From Microvirga arvi (GTDB lineage: Bacteria; Pseudomonadota; Alphaproteobacteria; Rhizobiales; Beijerinckiaceae), in the NCBI RefSeq assembly GCF_016892765.1, contig NZ_JAFEMD010000056.1, forward strand, positions 1 through 34,218: a stretch of DNA of 34,218 bases, in the 5' to 3' direction. This document shows, one piece after another, positions 33,759-34,218 of the stretch (positions are counted from its first letter, which is position 1; the number at the start of each line of letters is the position of its first letter). Below the pieces are notes generated by a model. The model was not told the origin of the DNA. It ran no database searches and was given only the letters and a program-made list of their open reading frames with translations. The translations under genes and the position numbers were made by a program.

Positions 33759-34157
33759 TTACACGGACGCATATCCGGCGGCTTTGAGGTAGTTCCAGCA
33801 TTCTTGCGGCTCAAACAAATTGCAGATGTCGCCGAGCGCTCGCCAGAGCGCGTCGAAGGTTCGGGCTTCAGCTTTGCGCAGGTGAGTTTTGATCTTGGCG
33901 AAGGCCTGTTCAATGGGATTAAGATCGGGCGAATAAGCAGGTAGAAACAGGAACCAGGCGCCTCGCTGTTTCAGACACTGGGCGGCCTTTTCGCTCTTGT
34001 GGACCGCCAGGTTGTCGAGGATCACCACGTCGCCTGGGTGCAGCGTCGGCGCGAGCTGTGTCTCGATGTAAGCCTCGAACGCCAACTGGGTGATCGGACC
34101 ATCGATCACCCACGGCGCGCTCAGTTCATGACAGCGCAGCCCGGCCAGCACGGGCAT
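33759..34157 (-). pseudogene. IS630-family transposase, C-terminal catalytic remnant
   Basis: 132 codons encode the second half of a DDE transposase: VVILDNLAVHKS (second catalytic Asp) and FLPAYSPDLNPIEQAFAKIKTHLR (with the catalytic Glu), ending at TAA 33759. The N-terminal DNA-binding part and the first catalytic Asp are missing. An in-frame TAG lies five codons upstream of ATG 34157 and the sequence 34172-34218 does not look like IS630 coding DNA, so the element is broken there, or else this is the downstream frame of a two-frame element with divergent upstream sequence. It belongs to a different subgroup from the transposase at the left edge. Confidence 0.75.
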
Positions 34158-34218
34158 GGCAGAAGACCCCTATTGTTGATCGACCCGTCTCTCATGTGAC
34201 GATCATCGATCCCCATCA

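Noticed and set aside
34158..34218. Upstream continuation of the right-hand transposase
   Set aside because: An in-frame TAG and non-homologous sequence precede ATG 34157; I cannot tell whether it is another element's end.

Overview
The window looks like chromosomal DNA of an alphaproteobacterium of the order Hyphomicrobiales, most like the Methylobacteriaceae (for example Microvirga). This is inferred from the GC-rich sequence, the protein families present (PRC-barrel, BON, DUF3309, Crp/Fnr and NarL types) and promoter motifs matching the alphaproteobacterial general-stress sigma factor EcfG. It starts inside one IS630-family element and ends in a remnant of a different one. No rRNA, tRNA or CRISPR array was seen.

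Layout. 1-621: IS630 end inserted at a TA inside a mechanosensitive-channel gene, leaving a fragment. 769-963: small unknown gene. 1613-4449: histidine kinase and NarL-type regulator, divergent from a Crp/Fnr regulator (4682-5512). 5751-10579: envelope and stress block with a frameshifted PRC-barrel gene, a phospholipase D-like enzyme, a second PRC-barrel protein and a DegP-type protease. 10808-11335: decayed sodC. 11615-21735: one ten-gene minus-strand operon. 21947-24830: DedA membrane protein, SbmA/BacA-like ABC exporter and a DUF3309 mini-protein. 25330-31745: scattered small secreted or membrane proteins (PepSY-like, coiled-coil, cupredoxin, BON, two more PRC-barrel). 31788-33634: frameshifted YejA-type peptide-binding protein. 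33759-34157: IS630 remnant.

The central system is the ten-gene operon. It encodes a complete periplasmic oxidation chain: a GMC flavoprotein with a cysteine cluster, its Tat-exported small subunit, two paralogous dihaem cytochromes c, a lipoprotein cytochrome c, a caa3-type oxidase (subunit II with CuA and haem c, and a fused subunit I+III), a small membrane protein and the CtaG copper-assembly factor. Start codons overlap or follow stops by a few bases almost throughout. Directly upstream is an exact EcfG-type promoter (GGAAC-N16-CGTT). I infer that the cell installs a self-contained dehydrogenase-to-oxygen chain as part of its general stress response.

A second exact EcfG-type promoter (30041-30065) has no gene behind it and may drive a small RNA. 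Several one- or two-mismatch versions lie upstream of stress or envelope genes, so much of the window may belong to one regulon. At the same time the region is eroding: mscS, the first PRC-barrel gene, sodC and yejA are all broken.
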